37,183 nt of DNA from a virus. The DNA lies in the IMG/VR virus record IMGVR_UViG_3300024518_002794, positions 1 through 37,183 of that record; one strand, written 5' to 3'. Below the pieces are notes generated by a model. That model was not told the DNA's origin. It worked only from the letters and a program-made list of their open reading frames with translations, and did no database searches. Shown in pieces: positions 27,490 through 35,303 of the stretch (positions are counted from its first letter, which is position 1; every line of letters begins with the position of its first letter). A program made the translations under genes and the position numbers.

Positions 27490-30400
27490 TCAATACCCTA
27501 TGAATTCAACGTCGAAGACCGTTCCGGCCGGAGCCGTCGCGCTCAGGACGTCGAACCACTCAATAAGCGGACCACCGGGAGGCCAGGGCCCTCCGCCGGC
27601 TCCGAAGTTGTGGACAGTGCAATAAAACGCTTGGGCCGCGGGCAGCGGCGCCGCCTGTGCCCTCAGTGTGGTGATCACTTGGGTGATCGCATAGAAGGTG
27701 CCGACAGGCGCCACGACGTCGCCGCCCGGAGCCCCGAGAGAGACGAAGCCGAAAAGCTTCTCCCTCTTGTCGTCGACGTCGATGTCCCAGGAGAGGGACC
27801 GAATCACGCCCTGGGTCGTGCCGGCAGGAATCTGTATGTTGTAGATGAAGACGTCACCAGGACCGACGGCCAGCGAGCCGGGCCACTTTAGGGTCGGCCC
27901 GAAGTTGATGGAGTACAGAACCTCGAACTCCCCGTCGGCGTCAATCGTTAGCGCCATGTCACCAGCGGCGCCGCAAACGAATAACGACTGGAACGACATC
28001 CGTAGATACTTGTCCGCCCAGAACAGGTCACCGTCGGGCTTGTAGAAAAGCTCGTTGTCGTTTCCGGTCCAGAAGAGATTGACCTCAGCATTCGCGACAA
28101 GGAATCCCGACCCGTCAATTGTGCAATCGATCTTTGAGCCAGTCCATGCCGGGTTGACCACTTGCTGCCAGATGACATTCGGCAGGATCCCGTCGGTGAG
28201 TGTCGTCACGACCCAGGCGAAGCCCGTGCCGGCCGGGTTGTCGGGGTCGCCCGACTCGTTCCCTGCGACGTCGATCGCCTTGACCATCAGCGTTATCTCA
28301 ACCGAGCGGTGGATGTTGGGAAACTTGGAGAGCGGATGGTCCCGCTCCGTCAGAATGCCGCCGTGCGCCGGCTGGCCCTGGCTCCACTTCGGCGTGCCTC
28401 CGCCCATCTTAAAGCGAAGCAGGTAGCCAGCCAGGTCGACGGGCTCGGCCGGCATGTCCCAGGTGATGACGTTGCTCGGGTTGATGTTGAGGTTCTCCGG
28501 CGTCGGCGGAGGCGTGCTGCGCCCGACTGCCCGGTGCCGTCCCCAGAGTTGCCACTCGCTAGGCTTGCCCTCTGACTCTGCCCGAATCCGAAGGTCGTAT
28601 AGCGCGCCGTCCTCGATCGGGAAAAACGCAATCTGGCCATTGTGCGGGCTGACCTCGGAGGGGTTCTTCCAGGGGTGCGTTATGTCGTTGTCGTCCTCGT
28701 TGATGAGCCGATATTGCCCGACGATTCGGTCAGCGACTGGTCCCGAATCCGCGAGCTGGAAGGACACGAGGATCCGCGCAACGAGGGAGCCCCCTGCGTC
28801 CCACGTCATCGCCGTCTCGTCCGACACTACGCCAGTGATGATCGGAGGCAGGGGCAGCTCAGCATCCCGGACAACCGGAGCGGAGAGCCCCGGATCCCAG
28901 GGCGGCACGGGTCCCGAGTCTGCGTCGCCGATTGCCGGGGCGTGATCCATCATGGTGACGGTTGCAGTCAGGCCGTCCGCATGATGGATGCCGACAACGA
29001 CCATCTCGGTCACGCCAGCGTCCTCCGTGACGAACGCCACCAGGTCACCCTGCGCGACCTCCGTGACCGGGTCGAATCCTGCTGTGTCGATCGTGATCTC
29101 TCGCAGGTATGGGTCGGCCGGGTGGCCGCTCCAAATGATCGGAGCCGCCGTCACCTCGATCAGCCCGTCCGACTTGCGGACGATCATCAGATAGGACTCG
29201 GTCCCATTGAACGAGATGAAAGGGGCCGTGTCGACGTCGAAGGTTCGCAGCGTTCCGTCGACCGCGGGCTCGGTGGCAATCCGGCAGGACTCCGTGCCGA
29301 GCAGGCTCGCCCGATCCTGATAGAGCACCATATCGCCGCGATTGCATCGCAAGTGCTCGAAGTCCATGTCCCGCATGATGACGCGGGGGCGCAGCCGTCC
29401 GGCGGCCAGGTGGTAGCGGCCATGCTTGCGGGCCGTCGCTGCATCGGAGATGCCCCAAAATGGAAGGTCGACGAACTCGGTCGCAGGGGTCGGGCCCATG
29501 TCGTCCTGACGGACGTTGTACCCGTCCCATGGGACTTCGCGCTCGACGACCTGGTAATTGGAATCCTTATCCTGGAAGCGCACACGCACGGCGTGCGGCT
29601 GGTCCTCGATCGACAGGCGGCCCCTTGCGTTGCGTGAATTCCGATCACAGATGAGCTGGGCGGGATTCGTGAACGGCTGATCGAAGATCACTCCGAACTT
29701 GCCGTCGATGCGCGACGGGATGGCGCGAGAAGTCGCTGCTATCTGCTCCATCCAGTATTGAGTCTGTTCCTGGGTCGCGATGACTCCGGACACTTCCCAT
29801 TGATTCGCATTGGCATAGTTTCGCCAGTTGTTCAGGTTCTCGTGATCTATGATCGCATCATCCACAGGGGCCTTGCACGGGTAGCCCCGGATCAGGTTCG
29901 CATAGTGCCAGGCGGCCTCCGGCTCGTTCACCCAGTAGGGCACGCCAGCCTTGTCGCTCCAGCCCGTGACCGAATCCCATTCTGCGACCTCGGGGTATGC
30001 CATGACGCTGAGCGTGTCGATCATTCCATTAAACTGGTCGGATGCACGAATCCGGAGCGCGAGAGTGGAGACGTGCTCAAGGTCTCCAGCGAAGAGGACG
30101 CCGGGCTTGATCGATCGGAACCGAGAGACGTTGAGGTCGGTCACCCAATTTGAATAGGTGCCATATGCGCCGGAGTCTGCGCCCTCGGATTCAATCCGGA
30201 TCCGCACGAAATATCCGTCCTGGTACACCACGGGGAACGTGAAGCGGATCCCTCGATGCATCCGGCCGCGGGCGGACTGGGTGATCTCGAACGTGTCGGA
30301 GGGCGTTAGGCTCATCCCGACGCCGCTGGCCAGCTCGGGCTCCACAGGCAGCCAGCTCGACGCGACGAGGTTCGTCCGATACTCGCATCGCAAGCGGATG

Positions 30401-31452
30401 GTGTAACCGATCATCGACCCGTTACTGGTGATGGCGAGAAGGCCGCCAGGCGCCGTCAAGTCCATCGAGAATTCGGTGGCGTCGGGAGTCGTCCCGTATT
30501 CTCTCCACTCGCCGATTGTGTGGTCGTCGGCATTGAGGTTGTGGTCAACCACGTTCTCGGTCACGTCCAGCGAGAACAGGTCCGACCCCTCCTGCGCGGT
30601 ATATCCGTTGCGGACCTCCGTCTCGATGTCCGCGTAGGTCGAGAGAGGGTTCTGCCCGATCATGACCTCTTCGATCGGAAACGTGCATCGACCATGGTGG
30701 ATCATGTAAACCAGCCGGATAAACTGCTCCCCGCCCACTGTTTCGGTGTACGGCGCAGCCGCCAGCGGAGGAAAGTGGCGATGGCTCTCACCGATGACGA
30801 CAGGTATCGCCCCATACGGCATCAGGCGGTTTCTGGAGCCGACGAGCGTCGCCGCCGATTCGAGCGCACCTCTCGGGGTGCCCGGATGCGGGACGCTGGG
30901 AGAGGGCGGAGGGAACGCCAGGGAGAGGCCCACGTTGATGGCTGCAGCGCCGAGCATGATCCAGGGCGCATACGCGGGGGCGAGCGCGGCCGCGATCGTG
31001 GCGACCATCGAGATGACGGTCTGAGCGATTTTCGCGTCCTCGTGATCCTGGGGGACGGCTCGAATCACCACCTGGTCCCCGGGCTCGCACATGAGGTGAT
31101 GAGCCATGGCCAGATCCACCGGGACCTCGTTGACCCAGCACGAGACGGAGCCGTTTGGCGTTGCGGCCGCGTCGATGATATTCGCGAGATTAGTTGCCGG
31201 CAGGATCCAGCGGCGTGTCTGCTTTACGCTGAAGAACTCCGGCAGCTCGACGACCTCGATGGCAGCCGGTAGAACCTCGTCTGCTTCAGCTCCCAGAGCT
31301 TGTCGGTCAAGCTCTCGATGCCCGATAGTGCTTTGCCGTGATAGGAGTGCAGGAAGTCCCGAGGATTCACCATCAGGCCGACATGCGACCAGCGCCTGCG
31401 AAGCCGGAATATCACGACGTCCAGAGCCTGCGGGGTCGTCACTTCGAGCCAT
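27490..31452 (-). CDS. J-like central tail fibre / tip attachment protein
   Basis: About 1250-1320 residues of tail-tip protein in the lambda gpJ position. Its conserved region begins VELPEFFSVKQTRRWILP, with the CWVNEVPVDLAM and EPGDQVVIRAVPQ segments found at the N terminus of such proteins. A hydrophobic stretch follows (VISMVATIAAALAPAYAPWI) and then hub domains. Later Fn3-like domains include STPPPTPENLNINPSNVITW and PIITGVVSDETAMTWD. The C terminus is beta-rich. The start is uncertain: an ATG at 31452 has GAGGAG upstream, but the first ~65 residues would overlap nlpC by 229 bases in another frame and do not look like a conserved tip N terminus. No ATG, GTG or TTG lies near codon 68, and the next GTG in frame is at 31119. 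Confidence 0.85.
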   Translation of the reverse strand: MARSDDPAGSGRRDIPASQALVACRPDGESSGLPALLSRQSTIGHRELDRQALGAEADEVLPAAIEVVELPEFFSVKQTRRWILPATNLANIIDAAATPNGSVSCWVNEVPVDLAMAHHLMCEPGDQVVIRAVPQDHEDAKIAQTVISMVATIAAALAPAYAPWIMLGAAAINVGLSLAFPPPSPSVPHPGTPRGALESAATLVGSRNRLMPYGAIPVVIGESHRHFPPLAAAPYTETVGGEQFIRLVYMIHHGRCTFPIEEVMIGQNPLSTYADIETEVRNGYTAQEGSDLFSLDVTENVVDHNLNADDHTIGEWREYGTTPDATEFSMDLTAPGGLLAITSNGSMIGYTIRLRCEYRTNLVASSWLPVEPELASGVGMSLTPSDTFEITQSARGRMHRGIRFTFPVVYQDGYFVRIRIESEGADSGAYGTYSNWVTDLNVSRFRSIKPGVLFAGDLEHVSTLALRIRASDQFNGMIDTLSVMAYPEVAEWDSVTGWSDKAGVPYWVNEPEAAWHYANLIRGYPCKAPVDDAIIDHENLNNWRNYANANQWEVSGVIATQEQTQYWMEQIAATSRAIPSRIDGKFGVIFDQPFTNPAQLICDRNSRNARGRLSIEDQPHAVRVRFQDKDSNYQVVEREVPWDGYNVRQDDMGPTPATEFVDLPFWGISDAATARKHGRYHLAAGRLRPRVIMRDMDFEHLRCNRGDMVLYQDRASLLGTESCRIATEPAVDGTLRTFDVDTAPFISFNGTESYLMIVRKSDGLIEVTAAPIIWSGHPADPYLREITIDTAGFDPVTEVAQGDLVAFVTEDAGVTEMVVVGIHHADGLTATVTMMDHAPAIGDADSGPVPPWDPGLSAPVVRDAELPLPPIITGVVSDETAMTWDAGGSLVARILVSFQLADSGPVADRIVGQYRLINEDDNDITHPWKNPSEVSPHNGQIAFFPIEDGALYDLRIRAESEGKPSEWQLWGRHRAVGRSTPPPTPENLNINPSNVITWDMPAEPVDLAGYLLRFKMGGGTPKWSQGQPAHGGILTERDHPLSKFPNIHRSVEITLMVKAIDVAGNESGDPDNPAGTGFAWVVTTLTDGILPNVIWQQVVNPAWTGSKIDCTIDGSGFLVANAEVNLFWTGNDNELFYKPDGDLFWADKYLRMSFQSLFVCGAAGDMALTIDADGEFEVLYSINFGPTLKWPGSLAVGPGDVFIYNIQIPAGTTQGVIRSLSWDIDVDDKREKLFGFVSLGAPGGDVVAPVGTFYAITQVITTLRAQAAPLPAAQAFYCTVHNFGAGGGPWPPGGPLIEWFDVLSATAPAGTVFDVEFIGY

Positions 31453-31655
31453 TGAGCGCACTCCTCGAGATAGACGTCTTCGATAGCCTCCCGATCCGAC
31501 AAGGCGGCGTAGCCCGAATCCAGTGAGTTGAGTTCAACGCCCAGGCGCTCCCGGTATACGAGGCGTACCAGGCCCCAGCAATCGATGCCGATTCTGTCTC
31601 GCCCGAATGCCTGGTGCTTGAGCCCGACATATTCCCCGAATCCCTCATCCCTCAA
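31224..31655 (-). CDS. NlpC/P60 tail-tip peptidase
   Basis: This 143-residue cysteine peptidase probably cuts peptide cross-links in peptidoglycan during DNA entry or helps tail-tip assembly, like lambda gpK. It shows GIDCWGLVRLVYRE with catalytic Cys26, then WSHVGLMV with His91, followed by FLHSYHGK with His103/106 as possible third residues. It sits between the DUF1833-like gene (4-base overlap) and the J-like gene, the usual order L, K, I, J in lambda-like tails. The last 13 residues (SRSSSCRSSSA) lie in the overlap with the next gene and look unconstrained. Confidence 0.9.
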   Translation of the reverse strand: MRDEGFGEYVGLKHQAFGRDRIGIDCWGLVRLVYRERLGVELNSLDSGYAALSDREAIEDVYLEECAQWLEVTTPQALDVVIFRLRRRWSHVGLMVNPRDFLHSYHGKALSGIESLTDKLWELKQTRFYRLPSRSSSCRSSSA

Positions 31656-32119
31656 TGTGTGCCCGGGTTATTGTTCGGCGTCGAAGTCCACCCGGGAAAG
31701 TTGAAAATGACGATGTCCCCATATACGAGGTCTGTGGAAATCTTCTCCTCGTCCCACTCGACAGCATGGAGCTCCAACAGGTAGCTGAGTTGGATGTCCT
31801 CGGGGTCGGATGCCAGGGCCATGAACAGGGTCGTTGGGACCGTGGCGGCGAGCGTCCCCAGCTCCTGCAGAATCACCTGATCGGCATTGGGCACGGACAT
31901 CTCGACCACCGGGAGTTGCTGGTCCGTCTCGTGCGGGATGGTCACCTGCAGCCCCGAGTAGGCTAGATATTCGTTGCCTCCGCTTACGACGGGCTCGGTG
32001 TTTCGCACCAGGCGTAGATTCGACGTGGGCATGGCGAAGTGAAGGAACATGAGGGGGATTTCCTTCGTCTCCTCCACCAGGAGAGAAGTCCTCATCTCAT
32101 CCGACAGCGCGTCTCTCAT
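31652..32119 (-). CDS. DUF1833-like minor tail protein (lambda gpL position)
   Basis: This 155-residue protein starts MRDALSDEMRTSLLVEETKE and has IPLMFLHFAM, LRLVRNTEPVVSGGNEY and VTIPHETDQQLPVVEMSVPN, the strand pattern of DUF1833 proteins encoded just before the NlpC/P60 gene in many siphophages. Such proteins form part of the tail tip complex. It overlaps the upstream tail protein and the peptidase gene by 4 bases each. No transmembrane or enzymatic motif seen. Confidence 0.72.
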   Translation of the reverse strand: MRDALSDEMRTSLLVEETKEIPLMFLHFAMPTSNLRLVRNTEPVVSGGNEYLAYSGLQVTIPHETDQQLPVVEMSVPNADQVILQELGTLAATVPTTLFMALASDPEDIQLSYLLELHAVEWDEEKISTDLVYGDIVIFNFPGWTSTPNNNPGTH

Positions 32120-32499
32120 GCATCCACCCTCAGGACTCGCAGAGCCAACACTCCCGCCCAGAGTACCAGCGACGGGTCTGCGTTGCCGACGATCACAATC
32201 AACTCCGGCGGCGTCCCCGGGGAGAACTGCATCTGCATATCTACACCAGTGATCGGATGCGCCCAGACGAACGGCAGGGATCCGCCTCCGAGGTCCCCGT
32301 CATAGAACGAGCGCAGCCGCACGGCCTGGGTTCCGTCGAGAACGATCCGGCCGCGTATGCCCTGCGTCCCGAGCGTGCTTCGCATCCTCGTCTTACCACC
32401 GCCCACGTCCGAGGCGTGCACGACGTTATCGGGCAGAGCCAGGCCGCTATCCAGAAAGAGCGTCTGAGGCAGCTCAGCGGGCCAGGGGTCGAGCGCCAT
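32116..32499 (-). CDS. Tail tip-associated protein of the WPAELPQ family, short form
   Basis: The ATG at 32499 shares its first base with the end of the tape measure gene and gives 127 residues. The sequence starts MALDPWPAELPQ and runs through GGKTRMRSTLG, FVWAHPITG and MQFSPGTPPEL to LVLWAGVLALRVLRV. This is a widespread phage tail family (a GxxKxRxR motif, FxWxHPxTG, then a hydrophobic end) that usually lies between the tape measure and the DUF1833 gene. It is probably a distal tail or hub component. A longer paralogue with a LamG domain occurs at 35304-36494. Confidence 0.75.
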   Translation of the reverse strand: MALDPWPAELPQTLFLDSGLALPDNVVHASDVGGGKTRMRSTLGTQGIRGRIVLDGTQAVRLRSFYDGDLGGGSLPFVWAHPITGVDMQMQFSPGTPPELIVIVGNADPSLVLWAGVLALRVLRVDA

Positions 32500-34106
32500 C
32501 AGCTCCTCCCCACCGGACGGAATGGCGCGACGTTCTGCAGCATACGCCGGGCCGGCCCACCGTTGGCGAAGTCCTTCGCGATGACGCCGGAGATCCACAT
32601 CTCAATTTCCCCGCGACTGCCCGTCCTGGCTTCGACGTTGACTCCGACCTCGTCGTGCACGTTGATGATCGGAGCGCCGGCAACAGCGCCACCGCCCATC
32701 GGGGTCCGCGGCCGTGCCGTGACTGCTCCGGAGTCGAATCCTCCGGGCGTTTTCATCGGCACGCCGACTGTGCCCCCTCCACGACTGAAGCCCGAGAAGC
32801 TTGACGAGAACGCGCCGCCGATCAGCTGCGCCATGGCCTCGAATATGTAGTCGAAGCCCTTTTGCACAGACCTCTCGATAAAGTTCCGAGCGAACAACTC
32901 GCCCAGCTCCGTGAAGGAGAAATCAGCCTTGATCACCATGTCCGCCATCGCGGCGCTCATTCCCTCGGTGTAGGTCGTCCACACCTCCTTTGCTTTCTTG
33001 CCCTGCTCTTCGAGCGCCTTGATCGACTTGGCCTGCGCCTCCTGCCGTATCCGGTCCTGCTCCTTCTGGAAGGTCTCCAGGTCCGAGATCTGGCGTCGGA
33101 GTTGCTTGGAAGACTCGACCACCTCTCGGCGCCGCCGATGCTTATCATCCTCACTGGGAGTGCGCAGGAAGCCGAAGGGGTCCGACTTCTTCGCCGTCCC
33201 TCCTGAAGCAGCGGCCGCCCGCATCGCATCGGTAACGAGTTCCGCCGTGTCTTCGATCGGACCCGCCATCGCTTTCCACATGAACGCGAGGCCCTCGATC
33301 TTCGGAGCCATCCAGTCGAAGAATGTGTCCATGACGCTCGTCGTTGAATTGACGGCACCAGTCAGGGCTGGGGCCGCATTGATTGCGATGGTGTTAGACA
33401 GCTTCGCCCAGGCCGCGTCGAGCTTCGTCAGCTCCTCGGCTGCCTGGACGGCCTTCTGGATTGTGGCCTCGTCGAGCGCGATTCCAAGTAGCTCGGCCTC
33501 CTTCGTCAGAGCCTGGAAGTTCTCCGCCATGTTTACGAGCGCGACGCCCTCGGAGTCAAACAGCTTCATAGCCAGCCGGACCCTGTCGGCTGCGTTCTCC
33601 ACTCCGGACAGAGCCTTCATGGCCTCTCGAAAGAGCGTCTCCGTGCTCTTGAGCTTGCCGCCCGTGTCCTGCAGCTTCAGCCCCAGCTCCTTCACGGCGT
33701 TCTTCGCCTCTCCGGTTCCCTTGTTCGCCTCGGCTGCACGCCTCGTATAGCGCTGCATCGCCATCGAGAGCGTTGCGAACTGAACTCCGCTCCTCTCCGC
33801 TGCGAAGCCAGCATTCTGGACGAAGTCGGTGGAGATGCCCAGCTTGCTCGACATCTTCGAGACGGCATCGCCCGCAGCGACGGCATCGCGGACGAAGGTA
33901 TTAAACTTCGACGCCGCAGCGGCAGCGGCATATATGCCCATTGCGGTTGCCGCGCCCTTGATCGACTTGCTCAGGCCGCCCCAACTCTTTTCCATCGTCT
34001 TAACGGATTTCTCGGTCTTCTTCTCGGCCTTCGTCAGGCCAGCGTCGAGCTTGTCTCCGGTGACTGTGACCTCAACAAATGCCTCGCCCAGCCTTTCCTT
34101 CGCCAT
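32499..34106 (-). CDS. Tape measure protein
   Basis: This 535-residue protein sets tail length and is threaded through the tail tube. It is helical with Lys/Ala/Glu-rich segments (FVEVTVTGDKLDAGLTKAEK at the start, then AATAMGIYAAAAAASKF). There is a Gly-rich flexible C-terminal part (SRGGGTVGVPMKTPGG) and a terminal region (GAPIINVHDEVGVNVEA, ISGVIAKDFANGG) like that of phage Mu/lambda-type tape measures. At roughly 1.5 angstrom per residue the tail would be about 80 nm, short for a siphovirus. It follows the frameshifted chaperone as expected. One membrane-like helix early (~55-65) is weak. Confidence 0.9.
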   Translation of the reverse strand: MAKERLGEAFVEVTVTGDKLDAGLTKAEKKTEKSVKTMEKSWGGLSKSIKGAATAMGIYAAAAAASKFNTFVRDAVAAGDAVSKMSSKLGISTDFVQNAGFAAERSGVQFATLSMAMQRYTRRAAEANKGTGEAKNAVKELGLKLQDTGGKLKSTETLFREAMKALSGVENAADRVRLAMKLFDSEGVALVNMAENFQALTKEAELLGIALDEATIQKAVQAAEELTKLDAAWAKLSNTIAINAAPALTGAVNSTTSVMDTFFDWMAPKIEGLAFMWKAMAGPIEDTAELVTDAMRAAAASGGTAKKSDPFGFLRTPSEDDKHRRRREVVESSKQLRRQISDLETFQKEQDRIRQEAQAKSIKALEEQGKKAKEVWTTYTEGMSAAMADMVIKADFSFTELGELFARNFIERSVQKGFDYIFEAMAQLIGGAFSSSFSGFSRGGGTVGVPMKTPGGFDSGAVTARPRTPMGGGAVAGAPIINVHDEVGVNVEARTGSRGEIEMWISGVIAKDFANGGPARRMLQNVAPFRPVGRS

Positions 34107-34109
34107 TGC

Positions 34110-34472
34110 CTACCCCGTTGCGCCCTTCGTGCCGTCCGGGTTGTATCCATGCATGCTTAGAATCTCCTGATGATCTGCCGCCATGTCCTCGTCGCGCTCC
34201 CTGCGTTGCTTCTTCGTCAGCCTGGGCGGCCCGTCAACGAACTCAGCGAAGTCTGGCAGCATCTTCCCACACGTAACATACGCATTCCACCAGGCGCCCA
34301 TCCTGAGCCGCTTGCGCGCGGCCTCTTCCTGCTCTGCCTCGGCTCGATGCAGCATGATGTACTCGAACCACGACAGGTTGAGGAATTCCTCCGAGCCCAT
34401 CCCCCAGGCTACCCGAGCATGTGCACGCGCTTCCCAGATGTCCCAGGGCTTCTCGGTCGCGCGCTCTATTTT
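34110..34472 (-). CDS. Tail assembly chaperone, T-frame (expressed by -1 frameshift)
   Basis: This frame encodes the T part of a gpG/gpGT-type chaperone. After a slip at 34469-34475 ribosomes read 23 codons (IERATEKPWDIWEARAHARV and so on) before the first internal ATG at 34400, and end at 34110. The downstream segment starts MGSEEFLNLSWFEYIMLHRA and has an EERR/KKxRRERDED-rich helical middle (PPRLTKKQRRERDEDMAAD). Fused length is about 249 residues. No strong ribosome site precedes 34400, which fits production through frameshifting. GT proteins bind the tape measure and recruit tail tube protein. Confidence 0.85.
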   Translation of the reverse strand, partial: KIERATEKPWDIWEARAHARVAWGMGSEEFLNLSWFEYIMLHRAEAEQEEAARKRLRMGAWWNAYVTCGKMLPDFAEFVDGPPRLTKKQRRERDEDMAADHQEILSMHGYNPDGTKGATG

Positions 34473-34858
34473 CCCTCGGCATCCTCCTCTGCCTCGTCCT
34501 CATCATCCACCTCGTCTGGAAAGGGGTTGCTGCCTTCGGGGTTGCCGACCAGATTCAGGTTCATGCACTCGAACACCGCCTTGACAGCGTGAATCTGCGA
34601 CATGCTGGCCATGCGGACCTCGTCCAGTGTCATCGACGGCTCTCCGATCAGCGACGCCCGAATCACCACGGCCATCACGTCCGGAGGGTGGCCGACGAAA
34701 CGCCGGGGCAGTTCTGCGATCGTCTCCAGCCCCAGTGCCTCGATGATCTCCTGCTGAGCGAGGAGGTGCATCCGTATCGTTCTCTCGACTCCGTCGATAC
34801 AGATGCGCCTCTCGCCCAGAATTCCCTTAGCTGACATTTCGGGGGTTTCTTTTGTCAT
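34466..34858 (-). CDS. Tail assembly chaperone, G-frame
   Basis: This 130-residue protein is the 0-frame product of the lambda G/GT-type pair. It starts MTKETPEMSAKGILGERRIC and is helical with VERTIRMHLLAQQEIIEAL and MASMSQIHAVKAVFECMN. Its C terminus is very acidic (DDEDEAEEDAEGK), then stops at TAG (34466-34468) right after the slippery site. Size and acidic end match G-type chaperones that protect the tape measure. It shares one base with the tail tube stop (TGATG). Confidence 0.85.
   Translation of the reverse strand: MTKETPEMSAKGILGERRICIDGVERTIRMHLLAQQEIIEALGLETIAELPRRFVGHPPDVMAVVIRASLIGEPSMTLDEVRMASMSQIHAVKAVFECMNLNLVGNPEGSNPFPDEVDDEDEAEEDAEGK
34469..34475 (-). promoter_or_regulatory. 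Programmed -1 frameshift site GGGAAAA
   Basis: On the coding strand the zero-frame codons are GAG GGA AAA TAG, so the heptamer G-GGA-AAA is a perfect X-XXY-YYZ slippery site just before the stop. A -1 slip gives GGG AAA ATA and enters the exact frame of the downstream ORF ending at 34110. Lambda uses GGGAAAG in the same gene position. No downstream stimulatory structure was modelled here. Confidence 0.92.
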
Positions 34859-35283
34859 CAGGGAATCGACGCCGCCCAGGGACCGATTCGCGTAAGCGTC
34901 CCGCTGAACATTGAGGCGCCGTGATCGGGTGCGGACTTCGTGAAGGCCGTCAGCACGAAGTTGGCGTACTGGATATCCGTACCGCTGCCTGCTGTGCCGT
35001 CGGTGACGCCCTCGACCCGCTCAAGCCGGATCGCGGTTCCATCGTCGGCCGCGGCCTGAAGCAGGACCTGGCCAGCATCCGTGGGCACGTACAGACCCGA
35101 GATGTCGACCGAGCCGCTGGTCTGGCCAGGCGCTCCGACAAAATCGTTGCTGTCCTTGCTGGACAGGTCGACGACCCCGGTATTGTAGGACCAGTTCCCA
35201 TCGCGCTGCGACCCGACGGCGACGAACGTATCAGCCACCGCCGTTTCTACTGTGAATAGGATCGATGTGCCCGATACTCCCAT
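34858..35283 (-). CDS. Major tail (tube) protein
   Basis: This 141-residue protein stacks into the tail tube. It begins MGVSGTSILFTVETAVADTF and includes AVGSQRDGNWSYNTGVVDLS and SSKDSNDFVGAPGQTSG, a pattern typical of TP901-1/lambda gpV-type tube proteins (a GGQRD/SQRD turn, a strand, then KDS). SVDISGLYVPTDAGQVLLQA follows, the D/A-loop and helix. The length fits the small tube protein family (130-170). It precedes the chaperone pair, as expected. Confidence 0.88.
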   Translation of the reverse strand: MGVSGTSILFTVETAVADTFVAVGSQRDGNWSYNTGVVDLSSKDSNDFVGAPGQTSGSVDISGLYVPTDAGQVLLQAAADDGTAIRLERVEGVTDGTAGSGTDIQYANFVLTAFTKSAPDHGASMFSGTLTRIGPWAASIP

Positions 35284-35303
35284 TTGAATCTCCTTCTATC
35301 GTC

